Part shown: piece after piece, positions 22,901 through 32,415 of the stretch
How the letters are laid out: each line of letters starts with the position of its first letter
Position numbering within the stretch: the stretch's first letter is position 1
DNA from: Gossypium raimondii
Lineage: Eukaryota; Streptophyta; Magnoliopsida; Malvales; Malvaceae
Direction: 5' to 3'
DNA: 64,000 bases
Assembly (NCBI RefSeq): GCF_025698545.1
Contig: NC_068569.1
Coordinates: 17,856,001-17,920,000, forward strand
Position numbers and translations under genes: made by a program
Notes under the pieces: model-generated
What the model saw: the letters and a program-made list of their open reading frames with translations, nothing else
Told to the model about the DNA's origin: nothing
Database searches by the model: none

Positions 22901-23544
22901 CTTTACTCCTAACGAAAACATGCCAAACTTAAATAAAAATGAAGCAAAGATAAAGTGAAACACCTGGCACAGCACCATGGTCGAATTCTTGAAAGCGGCC
23001 TCACTTGCCCACACATAAATACCCACTACTTTGATTCCACCCACCATCATTCTTGACACCTTGATTCAACAACATTTACATAATTTAAGGGAAGAAATCG
23101 AATTCAGTTCACTAATTCAAAGTAAACAAATAAATGAATGAATAAACGCACTTGGCGAGCATGTTCAGCGACCCAATCCTTGTCAATGACCAAATTAGAG
23201 GAAGAATCAGACGTCTGAGATTTGGATTTCGATCCCTTTTTCTTGTTGTCTTTTGCTGGCTCCAAAACCGAACAAGCTGGTTGTCCGGCGTCGTTTTGAG
23301 GAGTGGGTACTAAATCGAACACGAAGCCGCGGTCCAGAGCGGAGTTGAGTTTCCCTATCACCAGACCAACCTGCATTTAAACGAGCAAAAACGAATTTAA
23401 CATGAAATTCTTCAGAATTCATCGATCTCTGTAATTTTGTTTCAACGAGAAAACGAAATGGACCTGAGCCGGTTCTGAAGATCGGGAGAGACGATCCTCA
23501 GCTAGCTGGAGTTGGCTTTCTTCTCCGACCACTGCTTTCACCAT
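19959..23544 (-). CDS. ODR4-like membrane protein
   Basis: Eleven exons on the - strand: 23544-23464, 23370-23152, 23059-22964, 22850-22762, 22650-22522, 22188-22068, 21923-21839, 21744-21635, 20956-20805, 20426-20330, 20246-19959. The sum is 1467 nt, 488 aa, with GT/AG borders and matching phases. It starts MVKAVVGEE, has QVGLVIGKLNSALDRGFVFD near residue 27, a lysine/serine-rich linker, IDKDWVAEHARQVSRMM, then IKVVGIYVW and LLIHICYSPRRWTCRNC in the middle, and a hydrophobic C-terminal segment at about 466-485 followed by RKS. This layout matches eukaryotic ODR4 homologues, which in nematodes and animals are tail-anchored ER proteins that help receptor trafficking and partner the UFM1 protease UfSP2. 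The plant role is inferred from the family only. Exon 8 uses an AG just before CATGCAGCC; another AG six bases on gives a stop. Confidence 0.88.
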
Positions 23545-23939
23545 GTTTGTTTGACTTCAGTGAACAAACAGATCGAAGTCGAACCACCTTAGATTTCAGA
23601 GCTTAGCAATAAGAACCGGAGAAGAAATCATGAGACAGAAAACGGCGTCGTACCGCGATCATGGACTGGAAATGGGCTCTTGGTTAGGTCTCTCTTGCTT
23701 TGTTTGAGGACATTTGAAATGGGCTTCTTTTAGCCATTGTGCTTTATATGGGCTTCATCATCAGTCTCATAAACTTCTTCTTTTCTTTTAGGCCCTGATA
23801 AATAATTTTATATTTAGGAATCTTTTTTAGCTTTTAAATATGTTACTAAATACATAAACAAATAATTAATGCATTAACCTTTGTATTACAAAGTTTGGTC
23901 TCATTAACCTAAATGAATGGACGAATCCACACGTGAAAT
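23545..23939. other. Upstream region of the ODR4-like gene
   Basis: Holds the probable 5' leader and promoter of the - strand gene. Less AT-rich close to the start codon. No clear TATA box was picked out. Confidence 0.4.
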
Positions 23940-24549
23940 TAGGGGCATCAGTGGGGCGGGTTTCACGGGTCCCATCTCACTTCACACTCAATTGGGTAGC
24001 GATTGATACAAGTTTCGTAGGTGGATGGGCGAGGATGGGGACAAAAGTTAGACCCTTCGTGGGTGGTGAGGCAAGTGTGGGTATGATCTTGTACCCGTCT
24101 CATCCCCACACGCCGCGCATAATGTAATAATCATATTTAACAAATAAACATTTATAAAATTTTAATTTTGATAACAGTACTCAAATCGCGTTCACTGTTA
24201 GTTTTTTTAGAATAAAATAACAAGGAGAGCACATAACAGTTTTTCACCCAATTTTAACACACCTCACTCCTTCAGTTTCTCACTTTCTCTGTTTTACAAA
24301 AAACCCTAAATTTACTCACTATTGTTCCACGCCGCAACTTGCAAACTTGAAGCTCCTGTTTAACTGATACTTATAAATATATTATATGGAGTGGGTCGTG
24401 GGATAGATATAGCAGGAATTAGATGGGTCTGGGGACCCACGTGGGTGGTGAGGCGGGGATGATTTTGGGTTTTATGCTTGCAGCGAGTCGCGGGATAAGA
24501 ATAGGGATGAAAATTCCCCCACACCCGTCCCGCCCAATTGACATCCCTA
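23940..24549. mobile_element. hAT-like non-autonomous element with GGGGCGGG ends
   Basis: A 610-bp element. TAGGGGCATCAGTGGGGCGG starts at 23940; read inward from the right end, TAGGGATGTCAATTGGGCGG ends at 24549. Flanking 8-bp target copies match at 6 of 8 (CGTGAAAT at 23932-23939, AGTGGAAT at 24550-24557). G-rich subterminal arms flank an AT-rich centre. The two short open frames in the arms (23933-24127, 24423-24623) are composition effects. Confidence 0.8.
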
Positions 24550-25249
24550 AGTGGAATTACGGTGCATTTGTTGGAGGCATTGCCTGCGGCCGAAAAGATG
24601 ATAAATCTCCAAACAATTCTTAACTGGCATTGCCATTAATATTAATATTTTTAATTGTTGTGATATTAAATATAACAACAATAACTTTTGTTTTACCTTG
24701 AATCAATTTCTTTCAATATAAAGGGAATGCTTCATTGTTACCGTAGCAAAATTAAAATCATCTCAAGAATTTCAAATCAATTTCTCCAAAATGGAGAGAC
24801 AACCTTTTATATTTTTCAAATTTAAAATTTAATTTTATATTTTTAATTTTAAGAGTTTTATTTTTATTTTTCAGTTGTTAACAAAAAAAGTTATAATAAA
24901 TTTGAATTTAACAAAATAATTTTAAAATAATATATATATATATATACATATAAAACTTATAAAATAATAAAATGTTTAGTGAAGATATTTATATATATAT
25001 TTTTATGTTTACATGTCAAATGCGTATTAAAAAATTTATGAATTTTAGTGTTTGGCCGTATTTAAACTTTATCCACATTAAAGATTTGAGTCACAAGAAT
25101 TGTCTACTCATAATGAAGGTTAATGATTTCCTCTTGTTAATATCAATTTGAAATGGAATGAACAAATATATCTAACATTTATGGATTAGGTGATAGTATC
25201 ATTTAAATTTTAATATTTATAATAAAGGAGGATGGGTGTCTGGATTTTA
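24550..25249. other. AT-rich intergenic DNA
   Basis: No gene seen. A short (TA)n tract lies near 24930-24945. Confidence 0.5.
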
Positions 25250-25725
25250 GTAAAGGTGTTGTTTCAATTTTATAAAATAAAAGGTGATTTTAATCTTTCA
25301 TTTTATTTTTAAATTTATGTTTTTATTAATTTATTCAAAAATAAATAGAAAAGTTGACATTTTTAACTTTCTTGATGTTGTAAGTGATTGTCACGTGGAT
25401 AACATGTAAGTATTTAATTAAATTTTAAATTTTCAAAAAAATATAAATTATTTTTAAAATTAAAATTTATTTAAATTATTTAAAATATAAAAAATATATT
25501 TTTAAAATTTTAAAATTCTAAAAATCAATTAAATGTTGATGTATCATCTATATGGCAATTCACGATATACCACATGAGTAAAGTTAACAAACGTTAAATT
25601 TTTCATCCATTTTTTGGGTGATTTGATAAAAAAATACAAATTCAAATTTTAAAATAAATGAAAATTGAATAAATGATTAAAATAATTTTTTTATAAAATT
25701 GAAGGATTAAAAAAATTATTATGCC
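25250..25725. mobile_element. Foldback MITE, same family as 13562-14044
   Basis: The left arm (TTTCAATTTTATAAAATAAAAGG near 25262, AGTTGACATTTTTAACTTTC near 25350) and right arm (AGTTAACAAACGTTAAATTTTTC near 25580, TTTTTTTATAAAATTGAAGG near 25690) are imperfect inverted copies. It shares GATTTGATAAAAAAATACA with the element at 13562-14044. Confidence 0.6.
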
Positions 25726-25764
25726 TTTAACAAATCCCCAGCTGCAATAATAGGTGACCAAAAC

Positions 25765-26341
25765 TAGAGTTGTCTATGAGTCGGGCCAGATGAAGGCTTG
25801 CTTGAAAAATGAGAGGGTTTCAGTAAAAATATAGAATCAAAAAATAGGCTTGGGCAAAAAAAAATTCATTTAGAAAATATATCAGGCCTTGAGTAAGGTT
25901 TTTTTGGGCCCGACCTGAATTTTTAATTAAAAAAAACCTTTTATTTTTCTATTTTTTGTTGTTGTTTTCCCATTTTTTTTACTACTATTTAACTATTATG
26001 CTACTCTTATTTTATTGTTAATATTTGAATATTGTATAACACTTTTATTATTATTTTTTGTTACTATTTTAGAGGCATTTACTTGTTAAATTACACTTAC
26101 TTATTTGAATATAAAGACTCTTTTAATCTATTTTCAATTTGTTAGGAAACATTTATTTTAATATTTCTAGTGTATTTAATGTATTGCATTTTTTAAAAAA
26201 AATTATATAAAAAATAAAGTTAAAAGAATTAACACGAGTCGAACCTAAATTTTAATATATTTATCTGCTCTAGACTTAAACAAAAATTTAGAATCATCTT
26301 TCAGATCGAGTTAGAATCCGACCCCACCATCACAACTCTAT
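25765..26341. mobile_element. Degenerate hAT-like element
   Basis: Left end TAGAGTTGTCTATGAGTCGG at 25765; the right end read inward, TAGAGTTGTGATGGTGGGGT, ends at about 26340. Flanks ACCAAAAC (25757-25764) and ATCAAAAC (26342-26349) match at 7 of 8 if one extra base is allowed at the right border. GGGCC strings next to the left end and near 25905 recall the element at 14912-15573. Confidence 0.6.
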
Positions 26342-28005
26342 ATCAAAACCATTTGATAAAAATAATCTTGGAGTCCAATTTTAGAATAAAAAACCGTGAT
26401 GCACTAATACGGGACCGAAACAGAAGTCATCATGTTGCAAAGTGACGAAGACCTTGGAATATGGGTTGGGTTAACGAAACGGAGCAAGTTCCAAATACCA
26501 AAGTTTAAGGAAATAAGGAGGAACTAGACAAGCTTTGGAAGATTGCAGGTTTGAAATTATTAAAGTGTGTAATATGTTTTTAAAATGATAGAATTTTGTT
26601 TTGGAAAAATAAACTGAAAGCCGTATTTAAAAAATGGAAAAGAAAATGCCGAAGCAGAATATTTGTTTTTAAATCCTGCAAAAATATGAAATATGTATGA
26701 AATCAAGAAACATAAAAAGCAGAGGGTGAAAAAGTGTTTTCAAAGTCCCTTAGGTAAACATTATGATACCTACCAATGATTAGCCTTATTATTTTTCCTT
26801 TTAACTTTCTGATATTTAATAATCGTATTACATTATATCTTAATTAAATTTAAATTTAAAATTTAATCGAAAAGTAAAATCTTCCTATACCATATTTTTA
26901 TTTACATAATTCCATTTAAATAATATTAAATTTCAACCTAGTCTATGCGTAATTTCCACTATTTTTCATTTTTTATTTGTATATTCTAATAATTTTGGTT
27001 TGTTTTGGCAGCATATTAGTATTACCAGATGGGTCCAGTAACAACTACACTCAGCGGCAGACCAAAAGCGAATCCTTCCCGCTGCTCCATAAACTTTCAC
27101 CCCCAATACAATCAAAAACTAATAAGTCGACAAAAAACCAAAGGCTTTTGCCGTTTGTCGTGTCTCCGCAGTTGATTTCTTCCGCCCACGGGTTTTATTA
27201 AAATTTAAGTATTTATATTCACTTTTTAAGAATTTTTGAACTTTTGTGTATTCTTCTTTATCCAGGCGTCGTTGATGTCAAATAAAAAAAATGCATTAAT
27301 ATTATGTTTAAATAAAAATTTTGCTTTAAATTATAGCACTTTTTCAATTACATAATTTTTATTAAAATAATATTATTTATAAAATTAAAAATTTTATCAT
27401 ACGTGTATGCATGTAGAAATTATGTATTTAGAACATAAATATGGATTTGAAAACAACATACAATAAATAATATATATGATTAATGGATGTAATAAAATAT
27501 GCATAATAAAATTAAAATGCATAAATAAATTAAAATGGAAGTTTTAATCGAGTGGTAAATTTTAAAAAATTAATTTAATTGTTATAGATTCAAATCCTAC
27601 AATATGCATATTTTATTCTTTTTAAAATAAAAAGACTAAAGTATCCTCAAATAATATAAAATACGGAAGATCATTTTGTAATTTCTTAATTGAATTAATG
27701 TTCGATTGACTCCTAACACTCACTTAATCAGGAATTTTATTAATAATATAAATTATGCCATTGTTATTCTTGTAGGATTCACAAGTGATATTTTAATTAA
27801 ATATTTTTTAAAATTAAATTTTTATTTAATATTATATTTGCAACTGTCACTCTTTCTATTATCATTTTTTTCTCATTATCTTCCATTCATGCAAGGAGTG
27901 ATGAAAACCCGTAGGGTGTAGATGCCAACCATGGAGAAACCTTGCTCACCAAAACTAGCATAAACACTTTCAAATTTAGCCACCAACAATAACGTATTAT
28001 CATAA
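26342..28005. other. Intergenic DNA with an unexplained less AT-rich island
   Basis: Mostly AT-rich. The stretch at 27010-27195 stands out as richer in G and C, preceded by a TTTTGGCAG acceptor-like string, and keeps a frame open from about 26977 to 27198. I recognise no protein in it. At 27543-27600, TAATCGAGTGG and GATTCAAATCC are spaced like pol III A and B boxes and could be a decayed tRNA-derived SINE, with weak support. Confidence 0.4.
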
Positions 28006-28428
28006 TGTCACGACCCATGTACAAAGGAAAGTGACCAATGCATGCAAAACAACCTAAGGCAACCATTTGAGCAAATTAGAGTTACTTAACTTATCAAGAC
28101 CAGCTCAACTCTTTACTTGGAGCCTAGTGACCTAGTGAACCACTATAGTAAATTGTAGTTATTAGAGTAATTTTGTAATCCTAAGGATAAGATTATTGAG
28201 AGTTTAAATTCCTTATGAATCTAACGTATAGATAGGTTTGAATTTGAGTCATTAATGTAATTCAATTTGTATTATTGGGGATGTAGGGGGCTTAACTATA
28301 AAAGAGGAATTTCCCACCTCATTTCTAATCATTTTCACTTAGAGTAATTAAATTGAGAGCATTCACTTTAAATGCTTTATTAAGCCTTATTTACTTTCTC
28401 ACTTGTTTCGTCAATTACTTTTTTACCA
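28006..28428 (+). mobile_element. 5' LTR of a Gypsy-type retrotransposon
   Basis: A 423-bp block starts TGTCACGACCCATG and ends TTTTTTACCA, giving TG...CA ends. A TATA-like CTATAAAAGAGG lies near 28297 and would fit its own promoter. Directly after the block comes TTGGTGACTCAG, which begins like a primer-binding site (TGG...). A gag relic of the same orientation follows. No matching 3' LTR was seen downstream, so the target duplication cannot be tested. Confidence 0.65.
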
Positions 28429-28446
28429 TTGGTGACTCAGAATTCT
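28429..28446 (+). other. Putative primer-binding site
   Basis: TTGGTGACTCAGAATTC directly follows the LTR end. A primer site is expected here and normally begins with TGG, complementary to the CCA end of a tRNA. Which tRNA is not settled. Confidence 0.45.
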
Positions 28447-28559
28447 TTTGAGATTATCATATTTCGAGGGTTCAGGTTAACTTATGCAAACTTGAAGTGA
28501 ATTTACCGCTTAAGGTCACGCAGTTTTCTAGGCTAGGTTCGTTAAAGTGCTTAGTTGAG

Positions 28560-29740
28560 ATGACAAATCAAACAGATTGTCAACATGTCTCACTAGAGAC
28601 CCATGGGGGCAAAGAAATGTAGAAATTCAAGGGATATTATATAGGCGATAAATGGAAGAGTTTCCAAACTCAAAGAATCCATGGGTGGTGTAAAGAAAAG
28701 CCTTGAGGTGGTTGAGGGTCGCATCATAGAGTTGGACTCTATAGTATGAGCTTAAGGAGCAAATACAGGATACACCCAATGTCACTGTGGAAGAGATGTA
28801 AAGGGCTCTTAACTCCATTGTGAATATGCTGACCTAGAGGGATAATGCTCTCGAAAAGCCATGATGGAGGCTTTGAAGAAACATGTGGAATAGCTCGATG
28901 GGGAACTTGTTCTGTGCAAAGCAATTGTGGGTATTGGGGTGTGAGTCGAGACACACAAACGCAAGATTAACGTCCCTAAACTGAAAGAGTTTAAGGGGAC
29001 CGGGTCTATATATTTAATTAATGTTGCCCTTTTGTGGTGGCGGCGTAGTGCACAAACGAAAAGTGAGGTGGCATCAATATTGGGACTTGGGTGCAGGTCT
29101 AGAAAGAATTCAATGAATAGTTTTACTTTGAGTATGTTAAAGATGAGGTTTGGGCTAAGTTGCGACGACTTCTGCAACAAGGCACTATTTGGGAGTTTAG
29201 TGAATTAATGATCTAGATATTTGGCTAGCGTGAGATAAATACATTTTTCTATTTCATGTATAGGCTAAGACCTTGGGTTAAGCTTGAGTTACAGTGAAGA
29301 GGTGCCCAAGATCTTACCAAAGCTATGACGACAGTTGAGTCCTTGATTGAGCTTGACATTAAAAAGGTCAAGTTTGAATCTTCATAGGCCAAGGTGAAGG
29401 GCAATGGTAGGGGAGATCAAGGACAATCCAAGAATGGCAATGTGAAGTCATGGGCAAGGAAGTTGAAGTCTAATAAGCCAACGGAGAAAAAAAGGGATAA
29501 CGAGCTAGTGAAATGCTTATTTATGTGATAGTTTACACAAGATGTGAGACTACTAAGAACGAGCCAAGCTTACCGCCATTTATGAGGAGGATGTCGAGCC
29601 AATGGATGAGGCTTTGATGCTTGATTCTTTGGTACTAAATTTTGCCAAGGTAAGAAGAGGTTGAAAGTAGAGAGGGTTGATGTTTATAGACATCAACATC
29701 GCAGGCAAACAAAAGAGTGCTTTTGTTGACACATGAGAAT
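28560..29740 (+). pseudogene. Broken Gypsy gag-protease relic
   Basis: Joined over stops and frame changes on the + strand: SLEVVEGRI/ELDSIV and EMMEALKKHVE-like coiled-coil strings near 28690-28890, INVPKLKEFKG near 28967, YLINVALLWWRR near 29010-29045, EYVKDEVWAKLRRLLQQGTI near 29130-29190, LRPWVKLELQ near 29270 and LTKAMTTVESLIEL near 29315-29350. A basic zinc-knuckle-like stretch follows (about 29500), then GLMFIDINIAGK and AFVDT at 29667-29733, where the aspartic protease should read DTG but a stop follows. The middle of the capsid domain before LLWWRR is deleted. These strings are the usual gag-pro order of plant Gypsy elements. Reverse transcriptase and integrase are absent. Confidence 0.8.
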
Positions 29741-30304
29741 CCTGCATATATTGCTTTAATACTTAATTATTGTTTTCACTACATTCAAATAAAGCAGCCT
29801 AAAAATCAAATTAATATTAATATTTTATTTTTATTATAATTCACACTATTGTCAATAACTCCATATCCTTACCCTATGTTTCGGTAAATAATTATAAAGG
29901 AAAAGAAATGAAATGAAGGTTAAAAAAGGTTATGGTGCTTGTTTATTTTGTCTAATAGATAAAATTAGTAAAGTAACTCATGTAAAAAATTCTAATAGGA
30001 TAAAAATATATTCTTTATATTCTTTTATAAAATAACTCATGTAAAAATTAATAGGATAAAAATATAATTTCGCATATAAAAGTAACATCACTTTTTTTTC
30101 CATAGTTTTTCTCCCAATTTGAAGTAAATAAAAACATGTAACTTGGGAAAGTAAGGGAAATTCAACTCTCTTTTGCTTTCCATTGCTTAAATAAAAGAAA
30201 CAATTGAACCCCAAGTTCTAGTTTATTAGTCTGGTATTCATTTTTCTTAGGAATAACTTGCGTTCAAATCATTGTTATACTAAAAAATAAATCCAAACAA
30301 GAGA
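29741..30304. other. Intergenic DNA, nothing recognised
   Basis: AT-rich. A short direct repeat (AACTCATGTAAAAA ... AGGATAAAAATATA) occurs twice near 29972 and 30033. Confidence 0.45.
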
Positions 30305-30710
30305 AAGGTTCTTTACTTTCCTCAAAATGTAATTTTTTTTACATGTCTAAAGTTTCCTTCATGTGGTGTCAATTGAGTTAGTGCTCAATCCTCTATGTTT
30401 TTTTGGTATGTCTAGAGCAAATGGTTACTTACTTTCCTCAAAATGCAATATTTTTAGGTATGTCCAAAGTTTCCTTCATATGATGCCAATTGAGTTAAGG
30501 CTTATTCTGCTATATTTATTGGTATGTCTAGAATGAAAGGTTATTTGCTTTCCTCTAAATGCTTGTTGGGTATGTCCAAAGTTTACTTCATGTGATGTAA
30601 ATTAAGTTAAGGCTCAACCTATCAAATTTATTAAATAAATCAAGAGGAAAAGATTTTCCTCAAAATGCCATATTTTTTTTGGTATGGTGTAAATTAAATT
30701 AAAGCTTAAA
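30305..30710 (+). repeat. Degenerate ~117-bp tandem repeat upstream of the PB1 gene
   Basis: About four units. Marks TTTCCTCAAAATG near 30317, 30437, 30553 (CTCTAAATG) and 30655, each followed by GGTATGTC(T/C)AAAG, TTCATGTGATG and AATTGAGTTAAGGCT-type strings. Spacing is about 108-120 bp. The array ends about 320 bp before the start codon at 31027. No coding content. Confidence 0.7.
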
Positions 30711-31026
30711 TTGCTATTTTTTTACGAATATTAATTGACAGTCCCTCCATTTTTTCTTTCCGTAAAAGGACAATATAGTTTGCCATTGTATCTATCTTTG
30801 TTGGTCATGGTAATATTATATTATTAAACTTTATAACAAAAGAAACAAATAAAATAAATAAAGGCATTTGCTTTCACGCTTCTAAATTATTTAATCCAAT
30901 CCAGCTCCAGCTGGGTCCACCACGCCCACATTGCAAAAGTAATAATCAAACCTCCATTCTCCGCTGTTTTTCATTTTTCAATGGAACCCTAAAGACTAAT
31001 CCCTCGAACCTCACCAGTTTCATCCC

Positions 31027-32415
31027 ATGGAAAACTTCTCCTACTCTTCTTATCCTGAATCCGGCGATTCTTCGCCTCGTTCCAGAGAAATTGAATGCGA
31101 AAATCAATCATGGGACGAGTCGCCCTCCCTCAATGCTACTAATAATAATGTTAATTATAAGGTTAAGTTTATGTGCAGCTATGGGGGCAAAATCCAACCG
31201 CGTTCCCACGATAACCAGCTCGCTTATGTTGGTGGAGATACCAAAATCCTCGTCGTTGATCGCAACATCAAGTTCTCTGCTATCATGGCCAAGTTATCTT
31301 CTCTTTACGGTGGGGATTCTGAGGTTTGTTTCAAGTATCAGCTTCCCGGTGAAGATCTCGACGCTTTAATTTCCGTTACCAATGATGAAGATCTGGAGCA
31401 TATGATGATGGAATATGACCGGTTGCATCGTTCCTTTGCCAAACCTGCCCGGTTGAGGTTGTTTCTATTCCCGTTGAATTCGCCGTTGGTGGCGTCAGGA
31501 TTTGAAGGGAGTGAACCGAAGTCCGATAGGCAATGGTTCATTGACGCATTGAATTCGGTGCAGATTCAGAATCTCGATGCCTCTTCCCCTCCTACTGTGG
31601 CGGTTCTGGCGGCAAATCCCGATTTTCTATTCGGGTTGGATAAGGTGAATGTGCCGGATTCTGTTCCTCCGGTTGTGACGGTGGCACAGGAAGTTGTTGC
31701 GAAGGATGTAACGGCGGGATCAGACTGTGGATCGGAGGACCAGCATTTGATCACGGACCCAATGGTATCTCCAGCAGAGATCCAGAGGCAAATCCATGAA
31801 TTACAGAGGATGCATATTGCTGCTACACAAGAACAAGGCATTTTGCAGAGAAAAATCGATGAATCAAATGCTAGAGCTTACAATACTCAAGATTATTCAA
31901 AAATGTTGGATAAAATTGCCACTTCACCGGTACCAGTATCAACTCCGCTGCAAATGCCAATTCAAACGGCGTATTTAAGCTCTGCTGCTTATTCGGTATC
32001 TGCGACCGCAGCCCCCGCAAACCAACCAGTTTACCTCATTCCGACTCCTGCAGCCGGAGTTTATCAACGGCCTCCGACAATACAACAGGTAACTGTACCA
32101 GCTGGTCAACCTTACTACGGGGTACAGCGGGTGTTTCAGGATGTTTACCGAGAGCAGTCGGTTTACAATGCGGTTCCATCCACGAAGGTTGGGGCGTACA
32201 CTGAGGGAATCCAAGTTATGCAGCAGACGGGTGGGATGCCTGAATCAGGATATGTACAGGTGGGTTATGATGGGGCAGGAAGGCAGGTGTATTACACGGC
32301 GGCGCCATATCAAGGGATGCCACAAATGGCGGCATCTGGTAGTGTCCCGGTGTTAAGTCAAGATGGTAAGGTTGCTGCGAATGCTAATGCTCCTCCTCAA
32401 ACTTCTTCTCTGTGA
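31027..32415 (+). CDS. PB1 (octicosapeptide/Phox/Bem1p) domain protein
   Basis: Single-exon, 462 aa. A serine/glutamate-rich head is followed by a PB1 domain at about 44-146: YKVKFMCSYGGKI with the conserved lysine of the basic face, GDTKILVVDRNIKF, and the acidic OPCA-type segment YQLPGEDLDALISVTNDEDL. Both faces are present, so it could bind other PB1 domains on either side. Residues about 240-280 (EIQRQIHELQRM) look helical. The remaining C-terminal part is rich in proline, glutamine, tyrosine and valine and probably disordered. Plant proteins of this type are common and mostly uncharacterised; no kinase domain is present here. The start is the first ATG of the frame, in a fair context after a C/T-rich leader. 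No transposon interrupts the gene. Confidence 0.9.
   Translation: MENFSYSSYPESGDSSPRSREIECENQSWDESPSLNATNNNVNYKVKFMCSYGGKIQPRSHDNQLAYVGGDTKILVVDRNIKFSAIMAKLSSLYGGDSEVCFKYQLPGEDLDALISVTNDEDLEHMMMEYDRLHRSFAKPARLRLFLFPLNSPLVASGFEGSEPKSDRQWFIDALNSVQIQNLDASSPPTVAVLAANPDFLFGLDKVNVPDSVPPVVTVAQEVVAKDVTAGSDCGSEDQHLITDPMVSPAEIQRQIHELQRMHIAATQEQGILQRKIDESNARAYNTQDYSKMLDKIATSPVPVSTPLQMPIQTAYLSSAAYSVSATAAPANQPVYLIPTPAAGVYQRPPTIQQVTVPAGQPYYGVQRVFQDVYREQSVYNAVPSTKVGAYTEGIQVMQQTGGMPESGYVQVGYDGAGRQVYYTAAPYQGMPQMAASGSVPVLSQDGKVAANANAPPQTSSL

Noticed and set aside
27541-27605. tRNA-like A and B box strings suggesting a SINE or tRNA
   Set aside because: Spacing is plausible, but there is no cloverleaf, no clear tail and no target duplication, so I did not list it as an RNA gene.
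28809-29180. 123-codon open frame on the - strand
   Set aside because: Antisense of the Gypsy gag relic, which reads on the + strand.
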